Shown in pieces: positions 18,397 to 27,293 of a DNA stretch of 64,000 nt. The notes beneath the pieces are model-generated. The model did not search any database and was not told where the DNA came from. It saw only the letters and a program-made list of their open reading frames with translations. Source of the stretch: Bacillus subtilis subsp. subtilis (GTDB lineage Bacteria; Pseudomonadota; Gammaproteobacteria; Xanthomonadales; Xanthomonadaceae); NCBI GenBank assembly GCA_021733645.1, contig JAHREJ010000007.1, forward strand, positions 1 to 64,000, written 5' to 3'. Positions within the stretch are counted from its first letter, which is position 1. Each line of letters begins with the position of its first letter. A program made the position numbers and the translations under genes.

Positions 18397-18423
18397 GCCG
18401 CCGGGCAGCGCCCGGCCGTTACG
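18397..18423. repeat. SMAG/REP-type hairpin
   Basis: GGCCGCCGGGCAGCGCCCGGCCGTTAC is a stem-loop of the SMAG type, minus-strand orientation, with a GTAAC head instead of GTAG. It lies between convergent genes and may end both transcripts. Confidence 0.7.
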
Positions 18424-18433
18424 CGGTCGCCGG

Positions 18434-18970
18434 TCAGGGAACCAGTGAGAACACATGCGCGGGCGCGGCAACCTCGTCGATGACCAGGCGGTTGCGGGCC
18501 ACGCATTCGTGCAGCGCGCCGGCTTTCACCGCCACCCGTTCGCTGGCCACGTTGCCCACCGCCACGACAATTTCCACCCGCTGCAGGTGCAGCGGCCCGA
18601 ATGCCTGGGTTGCAAGCGCCTGCACAACGCGCGTGGCAATGCCCTCGCCCTGCCGTGACTGCCGTACCCAGTACCCCAGGTTGCAGAAGCGATGATCGTG
18701 GCGGATCGCGTTCAACCCGGCCCCGCCGACGAACGCAGCCGTCTGCGGGTCGAACACGCCGTACTCGTACGCCGTGCCCGCCTGCCAACCGCTGCGGCAC
18801 GCCTGGAACCACTGCAGGGCCTGATCGACGGTGTAGTCGACCGAGCACCACGGCATCCAGCGCCGCATGCCTGCGGCCGACTCACGCACCGCGGCGGCGA
18901 ACCCGGCGGCATCGGAATCCGCGAAGGGACGCAGCATCAACCCGTCGGCGTGGATAGGGCGGACGTCCAT
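18434..18970 (-). CDS. GNAT acetyltransferase, RimJ/RimL-like
   Basis: 178 residues. N-acetyltransferase fold with an N-terminal LMLRPFADSDAAGFAAAV strand-helix, the acetyl-CoA pyrophosphate loop in RQSRQGEGIATRVVQAL, and a C-terminal GNVASERVAVKAGA segment typical of RimJ/L-type GNATs. These acetylate ribosomal-protein N-termini, amino acids or small molecules; the substrate is not deducible. It is just downstream of rlmL on the same strand (14-nt gap), so it is probably co-transcribed with it. Confidence 0.85.
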   Translation of the reverse strand: MDVRPIHADGLMLRPFADSDAAGFAAAVRESAAGMRRWMPWCSVDYTVDQALQWFQACRSGWQAGTAYEYGVFDPQTAAFVGGAGLNAIRHDHRFCNLGYWVRQSRQGEGIATRVVQALATQAFGPLHLQRVEIVVAVGNVASERVAVKAGALHECVARNRLVIDEVAAPAHVFSLVP

Positions 18971-18984
18971 GTCGGCAGTGCTCC

Positions 18985-21129
18985 TCAGGCGCCGTAGCGG
19001 CGCAGTTCCCAGGCGCGATGGATGCGCGGGTTGCGTTCAAAATCCTCGCCGATGGTGTCGGCGGAGATCTCCTTGCACTCGGCAAACTCCTTGATCGCTT
19101 CTTCATCCAGCTTGAAGCGGCGGAAGTTGTTGGAGAAGTACAGCACGCCTTCCGGACTCAACCGCGCCACGGCCGCACGCAGCAGGCGCACGTGCTCGCG
19201 CTGCACGTCGAAGTCTTCGGCGCGCGCGGAGTTGGAGAAGGTCGGCGGATCGCAGAAGATCACATCGAATCGGTGCCGCTCCGCTTCCAGCCACGCCAGC
19301 GCATCGGCCTGGATCAACTGGTGCGCGCTGCCGCCCTTGCCGTTCAAGGCCAGGTTGTCGGCGCACCACTGCAGGTAGGTACCGGACAGATCCACGCTGG
19401 TGGTAGAGGCCGCACCGGCCACCGCCGCCTGCACCGTGGCCACGCCGGTGTAACAGAACAGGTTGAGGAAGCGCTTGCCGATCGCCTCCTGGGCCATGTG
19501 CCAGCGCAGCGGGCGATGGTCCAGGAACAGGCCGGTATCGAGGTAATCAAACAGGTTCACGCGCAGCAGCGCGTCGTTCTCGCGCACCAGCACGAATTCG
19601 CCACGCTGTTCGAAGCGGCCGTACTTGCTGCCGCCCTTGCCGCGCTCGCGCGACTTCAGCGCCACCTGCTCGGCCGGCACCTGGAACACCTCGCGCGCGG
19701 CCGACAACAGCTCGTTGCGGCGACGGCGTACGTCCACGTCCGGAATGGTCGCCGGCGCGGCATATTCCTGTACGTGCAGGAAGGTGCGGCGGGCGCCGGC
19801 GTCTTCCTCGTACACGTCGATGGCGGCAGCATACTCGGGCAGGTCCGCATCGTAGACGCGGTAGCAGGTAATGGCTTCGCGGGTGCGCCAGTTCTTGAAC
19901 TTCTTGATGTTCTTGCGCAGGCGGTTGGCCACCATCTGCGCGCCTTCGCTGAGTTCGCGCGGCTGCCCCGCGTTCTCGCGCTGCGGCACCGCGATCGGGT
20001 CGCACACGATCAGCGCGCACTCGATGGCGCCGTTGAACAACTGGTACTTCTTGTTGGCGCGCAGGCCGGTGGCGAAGGCCAGGTCGGCGCTGCCGCACAA
20101 CAGGCTGGCGCGCCACTGCGGCACCGCGCGCTTGAGCGCATCGCCCAGCCGGCGGTACAGCACCGCATCGGCCGCCAGGCGCTCGTCATAAGGTGGATTG
20201 CAGACCACGCAGCCGGTTTCCTGCGGCGGCACCTGCACATCGGTGATATCGCGCACGCCGAACCAGATCGCATGCGAGACGCCGGCGGTTTCGGCGTTCT
20301 GCTTGGCCGCATGGATCGCGTGCGGGTCCACGTCGCTGCCGTGGATCACCTGCTTGAGCGCGCTGCGGCCGGCGGTTTCGCGGGCGCGCGCTTCGTCCAT
20401 CAGGGTGTTCCAGGCGTCACGATCAAAGCCCAGCCAGCGGCTCGGCGGGATGCTGCCGTGGCGCTGCAGGCCCGGGGCCACGTCGGCGGCCATCAGCGCG
20501 CCTTCGATCAACAGCGTGCCGCTGCCGCACATCGGGTCCAGCAGGCCGCCGCCTTCGCGGTGGATCTTCGGCCAATTGGCGCGCAGCAGCACGGCGGCCG
20601 CCAGGTTTTCCTTCAGCGGCGCATCGTTCTGCGCCATGCGCCAGCCACGGCGGTGCATCGGGCCACCGCCCAGGTCGACGGAGATCGTGGCCCGGCCCTT
20701 GCGCAGCGACAGGTTGATGCGCACGTCCGGGAACTCGGTGTTCACCGACGGGCGCTCCAGCCCCTGCGAGCGCAGGCTGTCGACCACGCCGTCCTTGACC
20801 CGCTGCGCGGCAAAGCGCGCGTGGGTGATTTCGGTACCCGACACATGCGCGTCCACCGACAAGGTCAGCTCCGGGCTGATGTGCTGTTCCCAGGCCATCG
20901 CCGACACGCCCTGGTAGAGCGAGCCTTCATCGGGACAGTCGAACTCGGTCAGCGGCCACAGCACCCGACTGGCCAGGCGCGACCACAACACCACCCGCAG
21001 CGCCTGCGGCAGCTCGCCCTCGGCGTTGACGCCGGAGATGGTGGCGGTGGCCTTGTCCAGGCCGAGCGCCAACAGTTCGTCGGCAAGCAGGTACTCCAGG
21101 CCCTTGGCGCAGGAAACAAAGAATTTCAC
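18985..21129 (-). CDS. rlmL: 23S rRNA (guanine) methyltransferase RlmKL, bifunctional
   Basis: 714 residues (E. coli RlmKL 702). It methylates G2445 (N2) and G2069 (N7) of 23S rRNA in the cytoplasm. Order: THUMP domain (about 1-155), first Rossmann methyltransferase (about 160-390; [18 protein letters not shown] site, [11 protein letters not shown] catalytic NPPY), linker, second methyltransferase (about 510-714; [16 protein letters not shown] and [10 protein letters not shown]). I chose the GTG at 21129 because [18 protein letters not shown] is the family's N-terminus; the 58 upstream codons overlap an intergenic SMAG region and are Pro/Gly-rich. Confidence 0.95.
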   Translation of the reverse strand: MKFFVSCAKGLEYLLADELLALGLDKATATISGVNAEGELPQALRVVLWSRLASRVLWPLTEFDCPDEGSLYQGVSAMAWEQHISPELTLSVDAHVSGTEITHARFAAQRVKDGVVDSLRSQGLERPSVNTEFPDVRINLSLRKGRATISVDLGGGPMHRRGWRMAQNDAPLKENLAAAVLLRANWPKIHREGGGLLDPMCGSGTLLIEGALMAADVAPGLQRHGSIPPSRWLGFDRDAWNTLMDEARARETAGRSALKQVIHGSDVDPHAIHAAKQNAETAGVSHAIWFGVRDITDVQVPPQETGCVVCNPPYDERLAADAVLYRRLGDALKRAVPQWRASLLCGSADLAFATGLRANKKYQLFNGAIECALIVCDPIAVPQRENAGQPRELSEGAQMVANRLRKNIKKFKNWRTREAITCYRVYDADLPEYAAAIDVYEEDAGARRTFLHVQEYAAPATIPDVDVRRRRNELLSAAREVFQVPAEQVALKSRERGKGGSKYGRFEQRGEFVLVRENDALLRVNLFDYLDTGLFLDHRPLRWHMAQEAIGKRFLNLFCYTGVATVQAAVAGAASTTSVDLSGTYLQWCADNLALNGKGGSAHQLIQADALAWLEAERHRFDVIFCDPPTFSNSARAEDFDVQREHVRLLRAAVARLSPEGVLYFSNNFRRFKLDEEAIKEFAECKEISADTIGEDFERNPRIHRAWELRRYGA

Positions 21130-21206
21130 AGGATCGGTATCGCAGGTCAGCGGAAGGGGGAGTGCCGGCAACGGCGGGCCACAGGGGCCGGGGCGGCCAT
21201 TGTACG

Positions 21207-21316
21207 GTAGTGCCGGGCCCTGCCCGGCAATGCGCGCAGGCCAACCGCCTGCGCGGTCAGGGCCCCTGCCCCGGGCGGGCCGGGGCGAACGGCAGCCCGG
21301 CAAACCCCGGCGCTAC
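21207..21316. repeat. SMAG pair between rlmL and hydrolase genes
   Basis: One GTAG unit (GTAGTGCCGGGCCCTGCCC, 21207-21230) and one opposite unit whose minus-strand head GTAG lies at 21313-21316. The TAG of the second unit is also the stop codon of the hydrolase gene. Confidence 0.75.
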
Positions 21317-21840
21317 AGGGATTGCAGCAATTCCTCGAACGCCTTGGCCGAGGCCGCCACATGGTTACCCAGCCGGTGGCCGTCATCCACCAGCAGCAGC
21401 CGGGCCGAGCGGGCCTGGGCCCAGGCGATTACCGCGCCGGCCGGGATCAGCTCGTCGTGCCAGGCGTGCACCACGCTGGTGGGCACCCTGGCCGCGTCCA
21501 GGGCCGGCATCGGGCCCATCGTGGTGGGCGGCACCATCAGGAACAGGCCGCGGGTGGGTACCTGCAACGAGGCAATCGCCGAAATGTAGGCGCCAAGGCT
21601 GGAGCCGGCCAGCACCACCGGGCCACGCGTGGCCGCCTCTGCGGCCAGGTCCAGCAGGCGTTGCAGGCGGGCGCGCACGTCACCCACGCTGCTTACCTGG
21701 CGCATCGCGTCCAGGTCGGTGTAATCGGGGCGTTCGTGGGTCCAGCCCAGGCGCTGGGCAACCTCGGCCAGCGCGACCACCTTGGTGGCGTCCGGGCCGC
21801 TCTCAAAACCGTGGGAAAGGATGCAGTGACCGCGGCTCAT
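21313..21840 (-). CDS. Alpha/beta-hydrolase fold esterase, YqiA-like size
   Basis: 175 residues, a small single-domain hydrolase. It opens with the strand and oxyanion region ILSHGFESGPDATK. The nucleophile elbow is GSSLG in VVLAGSSLGAYISAIA, the acid is in HAWHDELIPA and the histidine in VDDGHRLGNHV, giving a full Ser-Asp-His triad. No signal peptide. The substrate is unknown. The ATG at 21840 is chosen because the fold starts there. Its stop codon TAG lies inside a SMAG GTAG tetranucleotide. It is divergent from the ampD-like gene. Confidence 0.82.
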   Translation of the reverse strand: MSRGHCILSHGFESGPDATKVVALAEVAQRLGWTHERPDYTDLDAMRQVSSVGDVRARLQRLLDLAAEAATRGPVVLAGSSLGAYISAIASLQVPTRGLFLMVPPTTMGPMPALDAARVPTSVVHAWHDELIPAGAVIAWAQARSARLLLVDDGHRLGNHVAASAKAFEELLQSL

Positions 21841-21897
21841 GCATGCACCGCGCGGGAATCGATGGGAGCGTTCATGGCGGAATGCTAGCATCGCCCC

Positions 21898-22467
21898 ATG
21901 CCCGGCCGCGCCCCGCCCCCGATTGATCTGCAGCCCCTGTCCTACCAGGACAGCCTGACGGCGCGCCTGCCCGGGCAGATCGATCTGGTGGTGATCCACT
22001 GCACCGAACTGCCGGACCTGGCGATGGCGCGCGCCTACGGTGAGCGCGTGCTGTACGACAGCGGCAGCGGCAACAGCGGGCATTTCTATATCGACCGCGA
22101 CGGCAGCATCGTGCAGTACGTGGCGCTGGATCGCGTTGCCCACCATGTCAGCGGATACAACCCACGTTCGGTCGGCATCGAGCTGGTCAACCGCGGCCGC
22201 TACCCGCACTGGCTGGACTCGCGCCACCAGGCCATGGACGAACCCTACCCGGACGCACAGATTGCCGCGCTGATCGACCTGCTGCAGCACCTGTGCGACA
22301 TGCTCCCGGCGTTGCAGTACATCGCCGGCCACGAGTGGCTGGATACCCGCCAGGAAGTGGCCAGCGACGATCCCGAGCGCCGCGTGCCGCGCAAGCGCGA
22401 TCCCGGCCCGTTGTTCCCGTGGCCGCGGGTGTTGGCGGCGGTGGCGTTGCAGGAACTGCGCGGCTGA
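21898..22467 (+). CDS. N-acetylmuramoyl-L-alanine amidase, AmpD family
   Basis: 189 residues with no signal peptide. Amidase_2 fold that cleaves the amide bond between N-acetylmuramic acid and the stem peptide, as AmpD does on recycled anhydro-muropeptides. Likely zinc ligands by alignment with E. coli AmpD (H34, H154, D164): H34 in VVIHCTE, H145 in IAGHEWLDT and D168 in KRDPGPLFPW. The segment between the last two ligands is about 13 residues longer than in E. coli. In Stenotrophomonas, AmpD homologues affect beta-lactamase induction; which homologue this is cannot be settled here. Confidence 0.85.
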   Translation: MPGRAPPPIDLQPLSYQDSLTARLPGQIDLVVIHCTELPDLAMARAYGERVLYDSGSGNSGHFYIDRDGSIVQYVALDRVAHHVSGYNPRSVGIELVNRGRYPHWLDSRHQAMDEPYPDAQIAALIDLLQHLCDMLPALQYIAGHEWLDTRQEVASDDPERRVPRKRDPGPLFPWPRVLAAVALQELRG

Positions 22468-22478
22468 TGCACCGGGCC

Positions 22479-22499
22479 GTACCGACCCACGGTCGGTAC
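22479..22499. repeat. SMAG-like palindrome between convergent genes
   Basis: GTACCGACC CAC GGTCGGTAC, a perfect 9-bp stem with 3-nt loop, lies between the convergent ampD-like and sseA genes and could serve as a bidirectional transcript end. Confidence 0.65.
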
Positions 22500-22524
22500 C
22501 CGCCTGCGCAGGGTCGTGGCGGCG

Positions 22525-23427
22525 TCAGCCGGTGGCCACCGGGCGCGATGCATCGCTGACCCACCCGCTCCACGAATCGGCATAGAGCCTGGCGCCGTGC
22601 AGGCCAGCGGTTTCCATCGCCAGCAGCAGGTGGCAGGCGGTCACGCCCGAGCCGCACATCACCACCACCTGGTCGGGCGCATGGGTGCCGATCAAGGGCT
22701 GCAGCGCCGCGCGCAGGTCGGCGGCCGGTCGCAGCCGACCGTCGGCCACGTTGAGCGCGAACGGTCGGTTCACCGCCCCGGGCACGTGCCCGGCCACCGG
22801 GTCCAGCGGCTCCACTTCGCCCCGGAAACGCTCGCCGGCGCGCGCGTCCAGCAACCAGCCCGGCGCATGTTTCAGGCGCGAAGCGACCTCATCCACCGTG
22901 GCAATGCCACGGCGATCGAACTGCCCCGGATAGGCCGGCGCAGGCTCGATCACCGGCACTTCGGCGGTCAACGGCAGCCCGGCGGCCTGCCACGCGGCCA
23001 GCCCGCCATCCAGCACCGCTACCCGGGTATGCCCGATCAGGCGCAGCAGCCACCACAGACGTGCGGCGGCCATGCTGCCGTCGCCGGCGTCGTACACCAC
23101 CACCTGCGTGTCTGCGCGGATGCCCCAGCGGCCCAACGTGGCGGCGAATGCGTCGCTGTCCGGCAACGGGTGGCGCCCGTGGCCCTGCTTGGCCAGGTCG
23201 GCCAGGTCGCAGTTGAGGTCGGCATGCAGCGCACCGGGCAGGTGCGCGTGCGCATAGGCCTGGGCGCCCGAGTGCGGATCGGCCAGCGAAAACCGCGCAT
23301 CCACCACGCGCAGCGTGGTGCTGGCGGTGGCGCGTGCATCCAGTACGGTCGGCCCGTGCGTTCCCAGCGCGGCCGCCAGCCCGGCAACATCGACCAGGGG
23401 CGTGGCGCCGGGGATGAGGGTAGTCAT
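22525..23427 (-). CDS. sseA: 3-mercaptopyruvate sulfurtransferase
   Basis: 300 residues with two rhodanese domains. The N-terminal one is inactive (LDARATAST...GALHADL). The C-terminal one carries the catalytic loop MCGSGVTACHL, where CGSGVTA is the mercaptopyruvate sulfurtransferase signature rather than the thiosulfate one. It transfers sulfur from 3-mercaptopyruvate to thiols or cyanide, in the cytoplasm. The start overlaps the stop of the upstream Nudix gene by 4 nt, so the two are translationally coupled. Confidence 0.9.
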   Translation of the reverse strand: MTTLIPGATPLVDVAGLAAALGTHGPTVLDARATASTTLRVVDARFSLADPHSGAQAYAHAHLPGALHADLNCDLADLAKQGHGRHPLPDSDAFAATLGRWGIRADTQVVVYDAGDGSMAAARLWWLLRLIGHTRVAVLDGGLAAWQAAGLPLTAEVPVIEPAPAYPGQFDRRGIATVDEVASRLKHAPGWLLDARAGERFRGEVEPLDPVAGHVPGAVNRPFALNVADGRLRPAADLRAALQPLIGTHAPDQVVVMCGSGVTACHLLLAMETAGLHGARLYADSWSGWVSDASRPVATG

Positions 23428-24236
23428 GGGGTTTGCTCCAGGCGACGTCGCAGGTTGTAGAGGATGGCGGCCGTCGCGCCCCAGATGCGCTGGCCAGGCC
23501 AGCCATACTCGAGCACGTGGCGGATACGGCCGCGATGGTCGATTTCCACCTGGTGCAGGTTGGCCGGTTCCATCAGGTAGGCCAGCGGCACTTCGAAGAC
23601 TTCGGCCACTTCGGCCGGTTGCGGCACCGCCACGAACGCCGGGTCGATCACCGCCACCACCGGCGTTACCCGATAGCCGGTGATGGTCACGAACGGATCC
23701 AGGTAGCCCAGCACCTGCACCTGCGCGGAGGGCAACGCAATCTCCTCCTGGCTTTCGCGCAGGGCCGCGGCCACCGCATCGCGGTCGTCCGGCTCGGTGC
23801 GGCCGCCGGGAAAGCCCACCTGGCCGCCGTGCTGGCGCAGCGTTTCGGTACGCCGCGTCAGAATCACCTGCGCGCCCTCCGGGCGCGGCACGATCCCGGC
23901 CAGCACCGCCGCCTCGACCGGCGGACCCGGCGGCAGCAGGTCGATCAGTTCGCTGCGGTTCCAACCATCGCCTGCGGGGGGCTGGTCCAGCGGGTGCAGC
24001 GCACGCAGCAGGCGTTCGTGTTCGGCCAGTGAGCCGCGCAGCGATTGCCGCAACTGCTCACGCAGCGGCAGCGTGTGCTGCATGACATGGGTCTGTTGGC
24101 GTCGCGTCATCGTTGACCAGCGGGTGATTTCGTCCACGTTGCGCAGGCAGCCCGTGCACACGCCGGCGCGATCCAACGCGCAGATGCCGATGCAGGGGGT
24201 GGGTATCGCACGCGTGGGATCTTTCAGGGAATGCAC
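23424..24236 (-). CDS. DUF1289-CoA pyrophosphatase (Nudix) fusion protein
   Basis: 270 residues, GTG start at 24236. Residues 13-48 form a DUF1289 domain with the cysteine set PCIGIC...CTGC. The rest is a CoA-type Nudix hydrolase: the NuCoA signature ILTRRTETLRQHGGQVGFPGG (split over the Nudix start) runs into LRESQEEIAL. CoA pyrophosphatases split CoA or its derivatives into 4'-phosphopantetheine and 3',5'-ADP. The Nudix part alone would be about 200 aa, so the N-terminal extension is a true added domain. Coupled to sseA by an ATGA overlap. Confidence 0.85.
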   Translation of the reverse strand: MHSLKDPTRAIPTPCIGICALDRAGVCTGCLRNVDEITRWSTMTRRQQTHVMQHTLPLREQLRQSLRGSLAEHERLLRALHPLDQPPAGDGWNRSELIDLLPPGPPVEAAVLAGIVPRPEGAQVILTRRTETLRQHGGQVGFPGGRTEPDDRDAVAAALRESQEEIALPSAQVQVLGYLDPFVTITGYRVTPVVAVIDPAFVAVPQPAEVAEVFEVPLAYLMEPANLHQVEIDHRGRIRHVLEYGWPGQRIWGATAAILYNLRRRLEQTP

Positions 24237-24271
24237 CGGGCAACATTAGCGCGAAAACACGGTGCCTGCGC

Positions 24272-24293
24272 AGTTGCCGGGCAGAGCCGGGTA
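24272..24293. repeat. SMAG-like hairpin
   Basis: Minus-strand GTACCCGGCTCTGCCCGGCAAC, a degenerate SMAG stem-loop in the gap between the Nudix gene and the FKBP gene terminator. Confidence 0.55.
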
Positions 24294-24346
24294 CCCCACC
24301 GCGCATGCGGTCAGGGGGGCTGCCTGCGCGGACCCCGGAAACAAAA

Positions 24347-24376
24347 ACGCGCCGGTGAATACACCGGCGCGTCGTT
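24347..24376 (-). terminator. Intrinsic terminator of the FKBP gene
   Basis: GCGCCGGTG AATA CACCGGCGC is a perfect 9-bp stem; read on the minus strand it is followed by the T-rich run TTTTTGTTTC. It lies just past the FKBP stop codon. Confidence 0.85.
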
Positions 24377-24396
24377 GTTGTTGCGTTGTTGCCAAG

Positions 24397-25098
24397 TTAC
24401 TTGACGCTGACCAGCTTGATCTCGAACTGCACGGCCACGTTCGGCGGGAACGGGGTGCGCGGGTCGGCGCCGTACGCCTGTTCCGGCGGCAGGGTCACTT
24501 CCCACTTCGAGCCAGCCGGCATCTGCAGCAGCACTTCGCGCATGGCCTTCATTTCGACTTCGCTGACCTTGATCGACGGAATCTGCTGGGCCGGACGCGC
24601 TTCGGCCGGACGGGTGCCGTACGGGTACGGGCCGGCCACTTCCAGCTGCACAACGCTGGCCTGGGTCGGCTTGGCGCCCTTGCCGGCTTCAACCACGCGG
24701 TACTGCACGCCGCTCGGCAGCGACTGGACGCCGGCCTTGGCCTTGTTGGCGGCCAGGAACTGCGTGCTCTTGGTCTTGTTGTCGGTAGCCGCCTTGTCGT
24801 ACTCGGCCTTGGCGGCCTGGGCACGGCCCTGCTCGCGCTTCTGGAAGGCTTCGACCGCCGGCTTCAACTGCTCGGCCGTGATCGACGGCTGCTTCTTGGC
24901 GTAGGCATCCTGCAGGCCCTTGACCACCGAGTTGATGTCCAACTGCTCGCCGCGTGCGGTGAGTTCAGCCAGGTTGTTACCGTAGTCGTAACCGAAGTAA
25001 TAGCTCAGCTTGCCCTTTTCGGACGAGGTGTCCTGGGCGAAGGCATTGCCCGTCAGGGCCAGGGCCGCGACGGCGACCGCGATAGAACGCAACTTCAT
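24397..25098 (-). CDS. Exported FKBP-type peptidyl-prolyl isomerase-like protein (divergent active site)
   Basis: 233 residues. It has a signal peptide (LRSIAVAVAALALTGNAFA, cleavage before QDTSS), so the protein is periplasmic. An N-terminal dimerisation domain of the FkpA/Mip type follows (about 25-130; LSYYFGYDYGNNLA). The C-terminal FKBP fold is recognisable from MPAGSKWEVTLPPEQAYG and VAVQFEIKLVSV. The core normally containing Tyr and the Phe-Asp pair (YxGxLxDGxxFDS) is replaced by QLEVAGPYPYGTRPA, so proline-isomerase activity is doubtful; chaperone function may remain. The ATG at 25098 has GGAG upstream. Confidence 0.85.
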   Translation of the reverse strand: MKLRSIAVAVAALALTGNAFAQDTSSEKGKLSYYFGYDYGNNLAELTARGEQLDINSVVKGLQDAYAKKQPSITAEQLKPAVEAFQKREQGRAQAAKAEYDKAATDNKTKSTQFLAANKAKAGVQSLPSGVQYRVVEAGKGAKPTQASVVQLEVAGPYPYGTRPAEARPAQQIPSIKVSEVEMKAMREVLLQMPAGSKWEVTLPPEQAYGADPRTPFPPNVAVQFEIKLVSVK

Positions 25099-25265
25099 CA
25101 AACTTTTCTCCAGGGGTGGTAACTCAGGACGCGTTGGGCCGCCCTGAGGCGACGGGTTAGGATAGCCGCCGCAACGTTGAACCGCCACTAACGACGCAGG
25201 CTCTGACCTGACTTCGTTTCAAGAGTTCAACATCACTTTTTTTTAACGTTTTCAGGAGCCCCGCC

Positions 25266-26063
25266 GTGTCCGACGCCCCGCTCACCCCCGCCCCCGTCCT
25301 GGTTGGCGACGACGGTGCCATCCGCACCATCACCGTGAGCCGCCCGGACAAGCTCAATGCCCTCAACCGCGCCACCCTGGAGGCCCTGGATACGGCCTTT
25401 TCCGCTGCGGCCGCCGATCCGGCGGTACGCGTGGTGGTGCTGACCGGGGCCGGTCCCAAGGCTTTCGTGGCGGGGGCCGATATTGCGGAAATGAACGTCT
25501 TGAGCGCCGTTCAGGGACGTGACTTCTCACTGCTGGGCCAGCAATTGATGCGCCGCATCGAGCGCATGCCCAAGCCGGTGATCGCCCGGATCAACGGTTT
25601 TGCGCTGGGCGGCGGCCTGGAACTGGCTATGGCCTGCCACCTGCGCATCGCAGTGGACACCGCCAAAGTGGGGCAGCCGGAGATCCACCTTGGCCTGATC
25701 CCCGGCTTCGGCGGCAGCCAGCGGCTGTTGCGCCTGTGTGGCCGCGCCACTGCGCTGGAACTCTGCCTGCTGGGCAACCCGATCACCGCCGAACGCGCCC
25801 TGCAGTTGGGCATCGTCAACGAGGTAGCCAGTGCCGAGGCATTGGATGGTCGGGTAGCCGAACGGGCGTCGCACCTGGCCAACGCCGCGCCGCTGGCACT
25901 GCGCGGCCTTCTGGATGCCATCCACGTGGGCGGCGAATGCCCGTTGAGTGAAGGCCTGGAATACGAGAGCGCGCAGTTCGGCCTGCTGTTCGCCACCGAC
26001 GACATGCGCGAAGGCACCGCGGCGTTCCTCGCCCGCCGCCCGCCGGTCTTCCAGAACCGCTGA
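25266..26063 (+). CDS. Enoyl-CoA hydratase/isomerase (crotonase)
   Basis: 265 residues. Hydrates 2-enoyl-CoA in fatty-acid or amino-acid degradation. Both catalytic glutamates of true hydratases are in place: GGGLELAMAC and GQPEIHLGLIPGFGG. The oxyanion-hole strand is AFVAGADIAEM. GTG start at 25266 with CAGGAG upstream. The small gene that follows and nth are tightly spaced, suggesting one transcript. The substrate is not deducible; 3-hydroxybutyryl-CoA dehydratase-like activity is typical. Confidence 0.9.
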   Translation: MSDAPLTPAPVLVGDDGAIRTITVSRPDKLNALNRATLEALDTAFSAAAADPAVRVVVLTGAGPKAFVAGADIAEMNVLSAVQGRDFSLLGQQLMRRIERMPKPVIARINGFALGGGLELAMACHLRIAVDTAKVGQPEIHLGLIPGFGGSQRLLRLCGRATALELCLLGNPITAERALQLGIVNEVASAEALDGRVAERASHLANAAPLALRGLLDAIHVGGECPLSEGLEYESAQFGLLFATDDMREGTAAFLARRPPVFQNR

Positions 26064-26066
26064 CCG

Positions 26067-26429
26067 ATGCCGCCGCCCGATACCGCCCTGCCCGCGCGCC
26101 TGCTGCTGCTGGTGCTCGATGACAACCTGGACGCGGCGGTGGCGGCCGGGTTGATGGACTACGTGCCCGGCCCGGGCGACGACGCCCTGCTGCCGGGCCA
26201 TGCCGACCTGCCCGCGCGCCTGCTGCAGGCCCAGCAACAGCTGCAGCGGGCGTGGGCCGCGCGCGACCGCTACCAGCAGCGGGCGCAGCGGCTGGCCCGC
26301 CGCGCCGCCGAACGCGACGCGCGCCGGGCCCCGGCCGCACCCACCCCCGAATTGAAGCCCGCGTTGCCGCCGGCGGCGGCGGCCATCCTGGCGCGCGCCA
26401 AGGCCAAGGCCGCCGGAAAACCGATCTGA
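26067..26429 (+). CDS. Small helical protein of unknown function
   Basis: 120 residues, Ala/Arg/Leu-rich, with a long predicted helix or coiled coil (about 48-88, LLQAQQQLQRAWAARDRYQQ) and a Pro/Ala-rich tail ending AKAKAAGKPI. No recognised domain. It sits 3 bp after the hydratase stop and its stop overlaps the nth start (TGATG), so translation is probably coupled to both. Function unknown. Confidence 0.65.
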   Translation: MPPPDTALPARLLLLVLDDNLDAAVAAGLMDYVPGPGDDALLPGHADLPARLLQAQQQLQRAWAARDRYQQRAQRLARRAAERDARRAPAAPTPELKPALPPAAAAILARAKAKAAGKPI

Positions 26430-27112
26430 TGCGCACCTCGACACCCAAAACCCCCACTGCCCCGCGCAGCGCACGCATGCCCAAGGCCGATGTGATCGAA
26501 ATGTTCACCCGGCTGCGCGAACTCAACCCGCACCCGAAAACCGAGCTGGAATACAGCTCGCCGTTCGAACTGCTGGTGGCGGTGGCACTGTCGGCGCAAG
26601 CCACCGACGTGGGCGTCAACAAGGCCACCCGCAAGTTGTTTCCGGTGGCCAACACCCCGCAGGCCATGCTCGCCCTGGGCGAAGAAGGGTTGAAGAAATA
26701 CATCGCCACCATCGGGCTGTTCAACGCCAAGGCGAAGAATGTGATCGCCGCCTGCGCGATGCTGGTCCAACAGCATGGCGGGGAGGTGCCGCGCGCCCGC
26801 GCCGCACTGGAAGCCTTGCCTGGCGTGGGGCGCAAGACCGCCAACGTGGTGCTCAACACCGCCTTTGGCGAACCGGTGATGGCGGTGGACACGCACATCT
26901 TCCGCGTCTCCAACCGGACCGGGCTGGCCCCGGGCAAGGACGTGCGTGCGGTGGAGGACCTGTTGGTCAAGGTGATCCCCGCCGAATTCATGCTGGACGC
27001 GCACCACTGGCTGATCCTGCACGGGCGCTACGTGTGCAAGGCGCGCAAGCCGGACTGCGCGCAATGCGTCATCCGCGACCTGTGCCGGTTCAAGCAGAAA
27101 ACCGCCGCCTGA
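26429..27112 (+). CDS. nth: Endonuclease III (DNA glycosylase/AP lyase)
   Basis: 227 residues. Excises oxidised pyrimidines and cuts at abasic sites in base-excision repair. The helix-hairpin-helix ALPGVGRKTANVVL carries the catalytic lysine and AVDTHIFRV the catalytic aspartate. The C-terminal [4Fe-4S] ligands have the exact spacing C-x6-C-x2-C-x5-C (CKARKPDCAQCVIRDLC). The ATG at 26429 overlaps the previous stop. About 15 residues longer at the N-terminus than E. coli Nth. Confidence 0.96.
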   Translation: MRTSTPKTPTAPRSARMPKADVIEMFTRLRELNPHPKTELEYSSPFELLVAVALSAQATDVGVNKATRKLFPVANTPQAMLALGEEGLKKYIATIGLFNAKAKNVIAACAMLVQQHGGEVPRARAALEALPGVGRKTANVVLNTAFGEPVMAVDTHIFRVSNRTGLAPGKDVRAVEDLLVKVIPAEFMLDAHHWLILHGRYVCKARKPDCAQCVIRDLCRFKQKTAA

Positions 27113-27221
27113 AGCGGCGTCGGGATTGCCATCTGCACGCAACCCGGCGGTCATCTGCGTGGGGCATCAATGGCAAGCCCTGATGGGGCCTGCCTTGGCC
27201 CGGCCGTCGGTTTGCCCAAAA

Positions 27222-27239
27222 CTGTCATATTTACGCAAT
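27222..27239 (+). promoter_or_regulatory. Weak candidate Pho box before the porin gene
   Basis: One strong half-site CTGTCAT (27222-27228) with an A/T spacer and a poor second half (ACGCAAT, 11 bp further). It lies 55-72 bp ahead of the OprO/P-like porin start. Plausible PhoB site given the neighbouring pst genes, but only one half is convincing. Confidence 0.45.
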
Positions 27240-27293
27240 CTTCACTAATTAGCCTTCGCAGCAACTTCCCACCTGCCTGCAAGGCGCCTCTCC

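Noticed and set aside
19018-21210. 730-codon open frame on the plus strand
   Set aside because: Antisense shadow of rlmL, which has full catalytic motifs.
22525-23964. 479-codon start for the sulfurtransferase
   Set aside because: The upstream part overlaps the Nudix gene out of frame and has no family match; the ATG at 23427 gives the standard length.
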